In this document: positions 53,529-64,000 of the stretch, piece by piece
How the letters are laid out: every line of letters starts with the position of its first letter
Position numbering within the stretch: position 1 is the first letter of the stretch
Assembly: GCA_021495925.1 (NCBI GenBank)
Contig: JAKEKT010000061.1
Span: forward strand, 1-64,000
Origin: Diplodia intermedia
Taxonomy: Eukaryota; Ascomycota; Dothideomycetes; Botryosphaeriales; Botryosphaeriaceae
Length of the DNA stretch: 64,000 nt
Reading direction: 5' to 3'
Program-made: the position numbers and the translations under genes
The notes under the pieces: model-generated
Databases searched by the model: none
Told to the model about the DNA's origin: nothing
The model's input: the letters and a program-made list of their open reading frames with translations, nothing else

Positions 53529-55915
53529 ATGCAGCCCGCCATGTCCTTGACCAAGACCTGCCAGAATTGCTTTCGAGCCAAGATCCGCTGCGATCGCACT
53601 CAGAGCAATGACGCCTGCGACCGCTGTCACCGTCTGCGGAAGCAGTGCGTCTTCCGTCCGTCCACCCGCCGCTACAACTCGCAGATGCGCGACAGGTCAG
53701 TGCGCCCCCCGATGCCTAGCGCCTTCTCGACTCACCCCACTATAGCCGCATTGAAGCCCTCGAGGCCCAAGTGCGCGAACTGCTCGGTAGCGGCCGTACC
53801 GCCTCGTCCTCCGGCAACTCACTGTCGCCCGAGCCGCAGCCCGCACCAGCCTCCGACCCCGATGACGATGCAATTGACCAAGGCCTGTTGTCCATGCAGC
53901 AGGCCGACGTTCTCGTCAACATCTTCAAGACGCGCTTGACGCCGCACTTCCCCTTCGTCGTGCTGCCCGCCCATGTCTCGGCGGCGCAGCTGCGGTTTGA
54001 GAAGCCGTTCTTGTTCCTGGCCGTCCTCGCCGCCGCCTCGTTTGACGACATGCCCGTCCAACGCCAGCTCGGCCATCTCCTCAAGCAGGCCGTCAACGAG
54101 CGCATCCTCGCCAGTGGCAGTTTGACCTTCGAAGTGTTGCAGGGGCTGTTGGTCTATCTGGCATGGTGCGTCGTCTTCCATCCCCCCATCACTTGCAAGT
54201 TCTGATGTGAGTGTAGGAGTCATTACCACACCCGTCCCCGCCTGTACTCGCAATACCTCCAGCTTGCCGTAAGCATTGTCGTAGACTTGCGTCTCGACCG
54301 TGAGCCCGTTGCCGCCAGGAAAACGTATGCCGGCAGCCACCGCAACCCCCTCACCGAATCCGCCCAGCCTTCGCGGTCCGCGGATGAGCAGCGCGCCGCC
54401 GCCGGGTGTTTCTATCTGTCGTCAACGTGAGTCATCCATTCATCCCTCTCGATGCATCACATTGACACCCTGCAGAATAGCGAATCTGCTTCAGAAGCTA
54501 AACACGATTCCGTATACCGATTATATGGCCGAGTGCTGCATGTCGCTGGCCACCCGAGCCGAAGCACCCACTGACAAGTACCTCTACTACATGGTGCGGT
54601 TGCAGCATATCATTGAGAGCATCGACTTCATGACTAGTCAGCAGCAACATCAGCCCATGGTTGATGACGAGGCGGCTACCAACGCGGCCATCTATGCCGT
54701 ACAAGCCGAATTGGGGGCTCTTAGGGCAAGCCTACCCTTTGAATTGAGCGAAAGCAGTAAGTTACATCCTATTCTCTGCCTCGTTTAGTGCACCCCAGTA
54801 CCTGCATGTCTTTATTGCTTGTTACCTTGCCACTCGGATCTCGTTTTCCATTGGCTGACGTGCGTTGGGGGCCAACAGCATCCCTACTCATGCAGTTCCA
54901 CACAGCGGAACTCTTCCTCTGCCAAGCCGCTCTAGTCGATTGGGACCTCTTGGCCGCTCCTTCCTCCTCTTCTTCTGGAACACCTTCCTCATCCGCCGGT
55001 AGCCCGCTGCACTTGGACGTGCTTTGCGCAGGTCTGTCCGCCGGCAAATCCCTGCTGGACGCGTACCTCACTCTGCCCATCCGCGCCGAGACCGCCTTCA
55101 ACAACTCCGAATGGATCCAGCTTAGCTTCGGACTTACCGTTGCTGCGCGGTTGGCCGTCGCATCCACTACTGTCGGTAGCAGCAATCTCGTGACCGATCA
55201 ACAGAAGCAGGCCGTGTCGACCATGAGCCAGCTCCGGGCCGCACTTAGCATCTCGAATGCATTGCGGGCGATTGCGCAGCGCGTCGGAGCTCTGGGCGGT
55301 GCAACGAACAACAACCAAACGGACGCGCCGCAGCAGGGCGAGTCGGGTGCAAACGCAAACGTCTTCGCGCAGTACGAACAGCGCATCCGCCGCATTCAGC
55401 AGTGGTTCGAAGTGCTCTCAGCGCCCGCGCGACGAGAGCAGCTGCAGCAGCTAAACCGCACCCGAAGCAGCAGTAATGTCAGCCATTGCCGCAGCCGCAG
55501 CCGCAGCCATAGCCCCCTCCCGCAGCAGCCACCGACGGGTCATCATCAGCCGCATCCGTCTTCATCGTCGACCAGCTCGTCGTCTTTCCTGCAGCCATCA
55601 TCCCACATAGTAGCAGAGCCCCTGCCAATGAGCATGGACTTCACGCCGTCCGCAGCCGCAGCCGCAGCCGACCCCCACCACCGGCACCACCAGCAGTCGT
55701 CGCACCACCATCACCCCTTGGGGGCCATGTCGTATCCGCCCCCATCGTCGGATGATGCTGCTGCTGCTGCCTCGCAGCAGTCGCTGTTGCCTGATTTCCC
55801 GCTCGATTTCTTGATGGGCGAGGGCAACGGCACTGGTTCCGGCGCGCACGGATGCGGAGGCAATGGTGATTGGATGTACCCCCATGCCGGTGGCGGGACT
55901 GATTGGTTAATCTGA
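53529..55915 (+). CDS. Zn2Cys6 fungal transcription factor
   Basis: Five exons: 53529-53695, 53746-54165, 54217-54426, 54476-54756 and 54879-55915, with consistent phases, giving 704 aa. The binuclear cluster is at the N-terminus with cysteines at 11, 14, 21, 30, 33 and 40 (TCQNCFRAKIRCDRTQSNDA, then CDRCHRLRKQC), followed by a short coiled-coil linker (SRIEALEAQVRELLGS). The middle homology region is recognisable in FFPFVVLP-like HFPFVVLPAHVSAAQLRFEK, then SHYHTRPRLYSQYLQLAVSI and LRLDREP. The C-terminus is Ser/Gln/His-rich and disordered and ends in a likely activation segment. It probably binds CGG-type sites. Its position downstream of the citrate-synthase gene makes it a candidate local regulator. 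Confidence 0.88.
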
Positions 55916-58808
55916 TTTTTTTTTCCTTATTGTGTGGAGTTTTGTGGTGTTTTTTGGGGCGGTCAGATCATCATGACGCGCGGCCGGGAAGACGCGTGAC
56001 ATATCCGGAGTGGGTACATAAAAGGATGGGGATTTGTGGGGTTTGGGAAATCAGGATGCATAGCAGGCGTGAGGATTTGTGGGAGGTGTGCGATGGCGTT
56101 GCGTATATAATGTGTTGATGTATGATGATGATGAGCTCTTGGTGGGTGGTACATACATGGAGCGATGCGTTGTAGATTGGTGGAGTGGTGCGCTTGTTTA
56201 TACAATGTTTATTTTGGCTCATCTCGCTTGTTGAACAGAGAACCTGTCGGTCGCGTTATTGTTCATTTACAGAGCTCTTGCATATGGAGATGGAGAATCG
56301 CAAGTCGCTTTTGCATTCAACCGCAGGTTCGTTGTCGGTGCGATTGTACGGCAAAACTCGTCATTCAAAACGGAAAGAAGAGGCGGGGGGAGGCTGAAGA
56401 AAGAAATGGCACCATATGACAGAATGATTTGCTTACACGCGTTGGACCCCGGCCGCATCCACCCATTCAACCGGGGCAGCCAGGCGAAGGAAAACATTCC
56501 TCCGTTCGCTTCGCTTATCGACGCGGGTTCTTCCGGTTCCCGGTTTTCCGTTCTTCCTCCTTTCCAGGTGGTAGATAACCAACCAACCAACCCCCACACG
56601 GCCAGACGGCCGTCCGTCTCCTCGCGCTGCTTGCTGCTCTCACTCTCGCTTGCTTTTTGCTTTTTCCCATCCGTGCCTTGGCGTTTTCCCTCCGCCCGGA
56701 ATTTCCGTTTCTGCGACCGTTCGTTGTGTGCAATCGAGAGTGCCCGGTGGGCAAACTCGATCGGCACCGGGAAAGCGGTGGAGAAGGGAAAAAATTGCCG
56801 GCCCGCCAATAATCCCCTGCACAACTCTTCTCTGTTCTTGGCGCAATCGCTCCGCCAGCGACAAGTGACAACACCCCCCCAGTCCATAAGTCGTCAGTCA
56901 GTCGACCAGCCAACCTCTGAATTGCCGGTCTTTTGGCAAGGAAGCCCGCGCCTCCGACTCATGCACGTGCTTGTTACATTTCGCCTCCATCGCGACTTGA
57001 CTCAGCTTGCCGTACACACGTACATAAATAGGTGCACGTAAAGGGGCTGCAGAGCTTGGCATTTTGTGACCGTGCTGTAGTGGCGTGTGCAAGATCACTA
57101 CATGCGCGCGGTTACCTTGTGTTCTTTTTTGTTCTTTTTTTATTACTTTGCCTGACTCGGACCGATTGTCATGGCCGTTGTCGGTTGTGGGGGGAGAACT
57201 TAACTTTCGCTGCGATAGTGGCGGGCGGGCGGGCACACTGGGACGCTGGTAGGCCCCCTTCAAAGAAAAGGAGGATGGGCGTATGCGCGGGCGGCAGACA
57301 TGCGGGAAAGTCGAAGGACGGACCGGGAACGGATTCAAAAGACGGAGGGGGGAAACCAAACTTCCTTTCGTGGCAAGGGAATCAGGGAAACAATTGATGC
57401 AAAGAAAATCCGTTGCCCACTACTGATTGCCCCCTTGCGCGGTTCGTCATGCTAATCGCGCGCATGTTTGTAGGAGGTTACGAAGTTACCTGGTGTTTCG
57501 TTGTTGATGCCAATGCTTCCGGTCGTCGGCTTGCTTCTTCGCTGCGGGAACGGTGGCGGTACAGTCGGGTACTGCTGCCTGTGCGGGCAGGATGTCGCCC
57601 CGTGGGTACGTAGGCGAGGTGTGGAAAACCACCGCCGCTGCTGAAACTGGCACGGGCGGAGCGAGCGGAGCGGAGAAAGGTAGGAGGGTTGTCCGTCGAG
57701 GGTGCAATTGGTGGAGCGGCGGAACGGCACAGTTGCGTTGCGGCGCGGATTGGCGATCGACTTATTTTTCCCGTTGGTGACGGTGTGGGGAGCAACAGTT
57801 GTGGGCGTTTCTGGGCGAAGCGACAGGAGCGACAAGCTTTGGCGGGCGCAGCGAAGCGAAAGCGGCGCAGAGGGTTTCTTTATTTGCTGTTCTGATCGCT
57901 GCGCGGGACGTCATCGCGCATGCTACTCCTACTCCGACTCCGACTCCGATCGCAAGTAGAGATGACTAGTGCAGTGTTGGGTTTCAAGGCGGGCGGGCGG
58001 GCGCTTGGCTTGGCGGGGCGGAGCTGGGGCGCAGCAACAAGAAGGTTTCCATCGTCCTCCCACACTCCCAGCCACGGACGACACTCCACCGCTTCTCTAC
58101 ACAGTAGGCTTATGTCTCCGCATGAACTGCGAGATCTGCGCTGTACGAACGCCCGCAATCCACTCTGAACGGGTGGTGGACCTTGGTGGCTGAAACTCTA
58201 AAAACGAACGTGACGGATCGGGCCGTGTTCTCTGGCGGTCGGCGAGGGCACTGGCTGGCGAGTGCGAGCGCGGATGCGAGAGCGGGCGACGCCAAGAGAT
58301 GGGATGGCAAGACAAGCAGCCAGGCAGCTGTTTGCGCCGCAGCTGAAAACCGTAGCGGACTAGTGTCACTCACTTCCGCTGCTTTTGCTCTACACAGCCC
58401 TCTGATTACCGTGTCTGTCGACCGGGCGGATGCGCTGTAAAGTTCGACCCCCACAAAACCCTATCGGTCGGAGTGGGTCAGCGCCAAGCTCCGTGTCCGA
58501 CCGTGTCTATGCATGTGCAACACAGCCGCACTTCCTCTTTCGCAACGCTCACCTTTCTTGGCAGTTGATACCAGCCATGGGACGTTTTTCGTATAACAAT
58601 CCTACCCGTCGCTGTCTGCCTGGTGTTTTACTCAGTCATCATCACCACTCGCTGCCGCCAGCTTCAGTCTCCGAGCCTTTTCCTCCATCTGGCAATCACT
58701 TCTCTCCCGTCCCACCACCAGCAAATCGGAAACCAGCAGAGCTAGCGCAACAGCAACAACACCAGACCCAGGACCATTTCCGGTCCCTCTCTTTTTCACT
58801 CGCCCATC
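55916..58808. other. Long gene-less stretch upstream of the RTA1-type gene
   Basis: About 2.9 kb. A frame at 56259-57041 stays open for 260 codons but has no family character and no typical start context, so it is not called. Short C/T tracts and a 5' leader with an overlapping upstream frame (58577-58873) lie near the right end. A long promoter or a non-coding transcript is possible. Confidence 0.4.
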
Positions 58809-58873
58809 ATGACTCAATCCAACTTCACCATCCCCGGTGTCAACATGAGCGACCCCAACTTCGATCCGGGTGA
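58577..58873 (+). other. Upstream open frame overlapping the RTA1-type start
   Basis: An ATG at 58577 (MGRFSYNNPTRRCLPG) opens 98 codons in a different frame from the main gene and stops at 58871-58873, beyond the main ATG at 58809. If it is in the mRNA it would reduce initiation at the main start. It could instead be removed by a 5'-leader intron. Confidence 0.4.
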
Positions 58874-59958
58874 CTACTGCACGCTGGACACTTGCCCTCT
58901 CGACCTGGCACACTTCACATACGTCCCCACATTTGCCGGCAACCTCGCCTACCTAGCCATCCTCGGTGTGCTCCTGATCCTCCAAGTCGGTCTTGCCATC
59001 CGCTACAAGACGTGGTCGTTTCTGGTCGGCATGTTCGGTGGCACCGTGCTTGAGATTGTCGGCTACGTCGGCAGACTGCAGATGCACTACAACCCATTCA
59101 CCTTCAACCCGTTCCTCATGTAAGTCTTCTCTGATTCTCTCCCCACTTACGCTAGTGCTGACCGCAAACGCACTAGCCAACTCATCTGCCTCACCATCGG
59201 CCCCGCCTTCCTCAGCGCCGCCATCTACATCTGCCTCGGCCGCATCATCGTCGCCTACTCGCCGAACATCTCTCGCTTCGCACCCAAGACCTACACCATC
59301 ATCTTCGTCCTCTGCGATCTGCTGTCTCTCATCCTGCAAGCGGCCGGCGGCGCCATCACGGCGACCGCCGATCGCGACGAGCCCGACAAGAACCAGATGG
59401 GCATCGACATCATGATTGCGGGTCTGTCGTCGCAGGTGGCCAGCTTGGCGATCTTCATGGCATTGTGCATCGAGTACGGGTTCCGCGTGCGGAAGCATGC
59501 CGGGGAGTTGGACGTCGGGTTTGCCGCGCTCAGGAGGCGGTTCGCGTTCAAGGCGTTCATGTTCGGTGAGTTTTGTCCCTCTCCCTCGTTCTCGTATCTG
59601 AGTTGTGCACAACATGACGTTTTGCTAACGACCATTCCCAGCCATCGCCGCCGCAACCGTCCTCATCTTCATCCGCTGCGTCTTCCGTGTCTTGGAGCTG
59701 AAAGAAGGCTTCAACGGCGAGCTCGCCAACGACGAGCTGATGTTCATGATCTTCGAGGGCCCCATGATCATCGGTGCCGTGCTCGTTCTCACCGTCTTTC
59801 ACCCCGGTCTGGCGTTCGCTGGCCGCTGGGCCGAGGCGAAGCCGGGGAAGGCGGCGAAGACGGCAATTGATGAGACGCTTGAGATGGAGAGGGTTAGGGC
59901 GAAGGTGCAAGAGAGCATGTCGAGCGTAAATCTGGCTGGGAGCGGGCCGAGTCGGTGA
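58809..59958 (+). CDS. RTA1-family seven-helix membrane protein
   Basis: Three exons, 58809-59119, 59177-59565 and 59642-59958, give 338 aa. The pattern is that of the RTA1 family (yeast Rta1, Rsb1, Rtm1), plasma-membrane proteins linked to lipid translocation and resistance to toxic lipids or drugs. Visible features are a short extracellular N-terminus with two cysteines (DYCTLDTCPLDLAHF), seven hydrophobic segments, and the family blocks FLVGMFGGTVLEIVGYVGRL, PAFLSAAIYICLGRIIVAYS and FVLCDLLSLILQAAGGAITA. The last helix is followed by HPGLAFAGRW, characteristic of the group, and a charged cytosolic tail. Lies downstream of the regulator after a long gap. Confidence 0.9.
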
Positions 59959-59971
59959 TCGGCTTCTCCCT

Positions 59972-59982
59972 TCCTCCCTCCC

Positions 59983-60063
<81 letters not shown>

Positions 60064-60076
60064 CTCTCTCTCTCTA
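59972..60076. repeat. (CT)n microsatellite of about 100 bp
   Basis: A nearly pure CT/TC run starts about 15 bases after the RTA1-type stop codon and so probably lies in its 3' UTR. Confidence 0.95.
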
Positions 60077-61533
60077 AGGTTTTTCGGTCGGTGGTTGGAC
60101 GTCTACGGATGGGCAGTGAGGATTGGAGACTTGTGCGGCATGCTGGCTGCTTTTATGAGGCTACGGGTTTGGGTCTTACTATTATCTGGGATCGTGAATA
60201 TGCAAAAACTCTAGACATGGCGTTCGGTCATTGGAGAAGGGATCTTGTCGCAACAATACCATACTTTCCTGTTTGAATACTCTGTTTCTTCTTGTTTACT
60301 CTTGATGCCGTCCGTAAGTCGAAGAGCTAGTTAGCGATCTTCTACCTCATTTCTCTGTCCGTGCAGTCATCAGCTTGAGCCTTTCAGGACAATAGTACGA
60401 CTCATATTGACGGGCTGTAAACACTGCACAACTTTGTATCAGTTTTGACCATGTGCCCGCGGCACGTTGAAGTTGGCTATCTACGACCGTCAAACTGTGC
60501 GCCCAATCACCCGAGCACAGCAAACCGTCGCACCGCAGTCGGTTTCCCAATCCGTCAACCAAGCCGCCCCAAGAGGACGGATAATCACCTTATCTCTGGT
60601 TAAGCTGGTACATGGGTGTAGATAAGCAGCGAAATCATTCCGCTCGATTGGGGCGTTTGTGAATCTACCGCCAAGACGGGTTGTTCGGCCCCATGTTGGT
60701 GCAGCGGGGCGGATTCTGCCTGGCCACTGCCAAGTGTCCGTATTTACGATCCTTCGGCTTATGTGCCATCCTTCCATAATCCCGCCCAGAAAGGTGGTAT
60801 CTCAGCCATTGCAGCCGAGGAGCGGGAAGGATGCGGCTGAAGGATCTACGGATTCCACGGCTACGGCACTTGTTGGCTTTAGTGCTCATCATCCTTGCCT
60901 GAAATCAGTTGAGGAGTATTTCGAGCGGTCTTTACCATATCTCCGTTTCCTCCGCCGGTCAAACAATTTTTTTTTGCGTCGAGATTGGAAATATCAAAAT
61001 GCTGAACACCTCTGTTTGGAGTAATTTGTCAGCACGGCACACTTGCTAGACTTTACAGTCAGGTCTTGCCACTCACATTGCTCTATGCTTTGCATTCGCT
61101 AAGAAAAGCCATAGTTGGTTCTGTCTTCATTTTTTTCCTTTGTGGGAGGGGGTGGGGGAAGGGGATATCTCGTTCCCAGGCTTCAACGAGGTCTACGTGG
61201 AGGCACGATGCAACAAACAAAATCCGCGTTTTGAGATGCTCGTCCTTGAAATTATTTACATGGAGGTTATTAATGCGTGGAAACCATTAAAAGCATTGAG
61301 ACTAAGTTTGATTGATTCATGCAGTCCAAGTCTTTTCAAGTTCAATTTCAGACCAAGCAAGTGTGACAAGATAAGATGAGTAATTGTAGAATTCAGATCG
61401 GCTGTCCCGACCACCTCTACCATATGAACAATGAGCATGAGAAAACACCGGTCCATCCAGATCTCCGATCCCCGTACCATATACCCTTTAGTGCCAAAAC
61501 CCACCCATGATATCAAAGCGCAATGCAGCAAAA
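60077..61533. other. Gene-less stretch between convergent genes
   Basis: About 1.45 kb of 3' flanks. Only short frames; no repeats or RNA genes recognised. Confidence 0.45.
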
Positions 61534-62442
61534 TCAGTGAAAGAAAACCCAAGGACTTCCCCCTCTCATCCACCAAGCCGCGCCAGCCGCTGCCATACCA
61601 ACAGGCTTCAGAACAGCCTGCCTGACCGTAGACCCAACAGCCCTCCACCAACGGCCCAACGCATACTCCCCACTCTCCGCACCCGCCGTCACCCCCACAT
61701 GCGGAAACGGCGCATCCGGCACCTTCCTCCCCAAGAACTCACACAACGGGCCCCATCCCTCACTCACACTATACTCCAACAGCCTCTCCTCGGGCACCAA
61801 CTCCCTCACCTCATCGTAATGATCCAAAAACGCCTCCCTCTCCCCCCTCGGCGCGAGGAGCGGCCGCAAAAAGCGCTCAAACCGGCGAAACTTCGCCCAC
61901 GGGCCGGCGACCCGCGCGAGGTCCCACGGGCTCCGCGGCACCCAGTCGAAGCTGCGCCAGTCCAGCGACGAGTCGACCATCTGGTGGTGGTGCAGCGTGT
62001 AGCGCGCCCACGCGTCGGGGTCGCAGCGCGTCAGCACGACCCTTGCGCGCGGGAACGCCGCGATCAGGTCCGCGGCCAGGAAGGCGCAGGGCGCGTCGAT
62101 GCACGCCGTGTGCGGCGCGAGGAGCTTGGCGTAGTCTGCGCGCGTGAACGGAGCCCCGTCGTCGAGGTACTTTGCTCGCAGCGCTTCTTCCCAGTATGCG
62201 TAGTGCGAGGGGTGCGCGTCGAGCGTGGCGGGTGAGTAGCAGTCGTAGTCGAGCGCTGTGAGGGCGTGGCGAAGCGAGGTGAGCCCCGTGCGCGGCAGGC
62301 CGAGGACGAGGAGTTGGATTTCGGGCGGGGAGGTGGGGCTGGGGAGCTGGTCGATGAGGCGGTTGGGGGTCGGCCATGGCGTTGAGTCGGTGTCGACCTC
62401 GAAGTAGTCGAGGTCGTCTTGGTCCGGGCAGAAGATGCACAT
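61534..62442 (-). CDS. Sulfotransferase-fold protein (fungal sulfotransfer_4-like)
   Basis: An intronless 302-aa frame from ATG 62442 (MCIFCPDQDDLDYFEVD). The P-loop-like PAPS-binding start is present as QLLVLGLPRTGLTSLRHALT, followed by LDYDCYSPATLDAHP. Further family features are AKYLDDGAPFTRADYAKLLA, the IDAPCAFLAADLIAAFPRAR strand-loop-strand and VVLTRCDPDAWARY. The C-terminus is hydrophobic (VLKPVGMAAAGAAWWMRGG) and may anchor the protein to a membrane, as seen in relatives. Many fungal members are annotated vaguely, and sulfonate transfer has been shown for few, so the reaction is not certain. A 40-codon uORF ends 4 bases before the start. Confidence 0.8.
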   Translation of the reverse strand: MCIFCPDQDDLDYFEVDTDSTPWPTPNRLIDQLPSPTSPPEIQLLVLGLPRTGLTSLRHALTALDYDCYSPATLDAHPSHYAYWEEALRAKYLDDGAPFTRADYAKLLAPHTACIDAPCAFLAADLIAAFPRARVVLTRCDPDAWARYTLHHHQMVDSSLDWRSFDWVPRSPWDLARVAGPWAKFRRFERFLRPLLAPRGEREAFLDHYDEVRELVPEERLLEYSVSEGWGPLCEFLGRKVPDAPFPHVGVTAGAESGEYALGRWWRAVGSTVRQAVLKPVGMAAAGAAWWMRGGSPWVFFH

Positions 62443-62446
62443 TTGT

Positions 62447-62569
62447 TCAGCGGATGGTGATGATGCGCGGGAGGGCGCGGTGGGCGTTGAAGACGCGGCG
62501 CTGGGTGGGGAGGGTGCGGTAGACGGGGAGCAGGAAGGCTCTCACTGAGGCGACCAGTGTGGCGAACAT
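62447..62569 (-). other. uORF of 40 codons just before the sulfotransferase-like start
   Basis: ATG 62569 opens a frame (MFATLVASVRAFLLPVYRTL and onward) that ends in TGA at 62449-62447, leaving only four bases before the main ATG. It is Arg-rich with an amphipathic look. It may act in reinitiation control, or be a leader exon joined by splicing. Confidence 0.4.
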
Positions 62570-64000
62570 GTGTGATGATGATGACGACGATGATGGTTGA
62601 GGTGAAGGTGAGTGGTTGGATGGGTGGGAAGAACCACGTAGCCTTATAATCACGCGTGGATTCTGCAGATGGAGTGCAGGATGAAACACGGAGGTGGAGA
62701 AGATCCAACGCTGCCGGTGGAATACAACCCAACACCGTTAGCAAGTGACTGAAGTGGTCAAGGTCGCAATGGTCGCGTGAGTGCGGTGTTTCGCGGGGTT
62801 CGGCAGGAAATCCAAGGTTGCAGCGGACAGCAACATCGATCTGACATCTGATTGTGGCTGCCGTAGTGGCCCAAGGTAAAAACTCCGTCCGCAGTTGCCG
62901 TGGTGCGGCTCATGCCGGCTGATTGGTGGTCGGGGCGAGTGGGCTCGACGTGATTGGGGCCAAGTCCCACGTGAATTTCCTGTTGTGGCTAGCCCCAGCT
63001 ATTTCGGGCTCGGCCAACACCCCACCGTCCGTCCGGTCATCATCAACACAAGAGAGCAACAATCCATCGCCATTCGGTACAGACTGCGTTGTCTGTAACT
63101 TTGTTCGTCGCCGTCGATGCGATTGATGCGGTTCTTCCTTTCCATTGTCATCACTCGGCATTAACAGCCGCGGATTTGTCACTCCGCTGCCTTGATCATG
63201 CTGCGCTGTATTCCTTTGAAATCCTAGACTTGCAATCTATTGGCTATGTTTCGTCTTTTTCCTCTCTACCGACTGCATCGGGATGTCCACTGGAGCGTGT
63301 GCGGCGATAACCCTGTCTTGACCAGTCGATCAACGAGGCCAACACTGCCCCAAATAAGTTCTGCACACCACCACTCGCGCCACTTTTCAACAGTAGTTCC
63401 AGCTTCAGTGAGCTGACCAGATCTAGAACACCATCGGATATCTGACCGGCTTTCCGGAGTCTTGGTCGCCATCCGAGCCGTTCATCATGAAGCAAACAGT
63501 TCAAGCCTGAGATAATACATGTAGAGATTACAACTGTGAGCCGTGATCAGAGTCACGATTCCCATTTTAGGATAGATATGATCCGTGATAGCTGTGGGCA
63601 AAACGATATTTCCCTAGTCTGGGTTTAGCCCAGTTGTTCTTTGAGATGCCGATTGGATAGCGCTCTAGTGGATGTGCTCTGCGCCGTGCGCTCTATAACA
63701 TTGCATCTATAACAGTAGCGGTTTAAAAATAAGGCAAACTTACCTTATATATTTCTATTTAAGCTTTTTGTGTGCAGTTGGAGATGTTTTATCATAAAGA
63801 ACAACTCAGTGGACATTGACTGGAAATGCCGTTCATCCAGATCAAACAGCATTCAGACTACTAAAACATACACGCACCCTATCACCCCCCTCCGATTTAG
63901 CATCTCCTGTCATCTGTTTCAATAGCACCGAGGCGTAAACGGCAACGGGCTCTCCCAAATGCCCCGCATCTGCTCAGACCTCGCTGTTCCAATATTTTTC
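62570..64000. other. Gene-less right edge
   Basis: About 1.4 kb holding the promoter side of the sulfotransferase-like gene and AT-richer DNA toward the window end. No convincing frame, repeat or RNA gene seen. Confidence 0.45.

Noticed and set aside
56259..57041. 260-codon open frame in the 2.9-kb gap before the RTA1-type gene
   Set aside because: Composition is unlike neighbouring proteins, no domain is visible, and other frames in the same stretch are also open, so chance is likelier.
46067..59958. Complete alkylcitrate or maleidride-type biosynthetic cluster
   Set aside because: No PKS, hydrolase, methylcitrate-dehydratase or PEBP-like genes are visible, so only a possible minimal module is claimed.
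1..64000. CRISPR arrays, prophage or bacterial operons
   Set aside because: The sequence is eukaryotic with spliceosomal introns; the only tandem arrays are degenerate and lack spacer structure.

Overview
The window looks like nuclear DNA of a filamentous ascomycete (Pezizomycotina). Genes are split by short GT-AG introns of about 50-110 nt. The content includes HET-domain genes, a Zn2Cys6 regulator, an RTA1-family protein, small cysteine-containing secreted proteins, an RGG-rich eIF3d and a fungal-type LSM2. No bacterial or organellar features were seen. Gene models were built by joining open frames at splice sites whose phases add up to a whole reading frame. No transcripts or database searches were available, so product names rest on motifs recognised by eye.

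Layout. (a) 1-12.6 kb, mostly conserved core: LSM2 (5' end unresolved), a type II membrane nucleotide pyrophosphatase/phosphodiesterase, a HET-domain gene, an SDR-fold protein with a degenerate active site, eIF3 subunit d, and an unknown disordered protein divergent from eIF3d. (b) 12.6-18.8 kb, an accessory island: palindromes, a decayed C2H2 zinc-finger gene, two divergent small secreted proteins (157 and 117 aa) and a MITE-like element. (c) 18.8-24.9 kb: a single-pass surface glycoprotein, an aspzincin (M35-like) secreted protease divergent from an unknown protein, and a possible 109-aa heptad-repeat coiled-coil gene. (d) 24.9-29.1 kb: no convincing gene, but degenerate tandem repeats of about 78 bp. 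(e) 29.1-35.3 kb: a 2-oxoglutarate/Fe(II) oxygenase and an allantoate-permease-type MFS transporter share a divergent promoter, followed by a berberine-bridge-type FAD oxidase. (f) 36.2-45.9 kb: an intact HET gene tail-to-tail with a broken HET pseudogene, a perfect 26-bp-arm hairpin, a polytopic membrane protein, and a membrane-anchored fucose-lectin-like protein. (g) 46-60 kb: an ABC-C transporter divergent from a citrate-synthase-family enzyme, then a Zn2Cys6 regulator and an RTA1-type protein. (h) 61.5-62.4 kb: a sulfotransferase-fold protein preceded by a tight uORF.

Functional reading. Two neighbourhoods look like small metabolic modules: oxygenase + transporter + FAD oxidase, and exporter + citrate-synthase-like enzyme + regulator + RTA1. 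Neither contains a PKS, NRPS or terpene synthase here, so cluster status is inference. The HET genes and the secreted-protein pair are typical of fast-evolving self-recognition and host- or niche-interaction loci. I found no system that I can confidently call undescribed. The better leads are the SDR without its YxxxK pair, the divergent secreted-protein pair, the citrate-synthase module, the heptad-repeat gene and the 27-kb repeat array.
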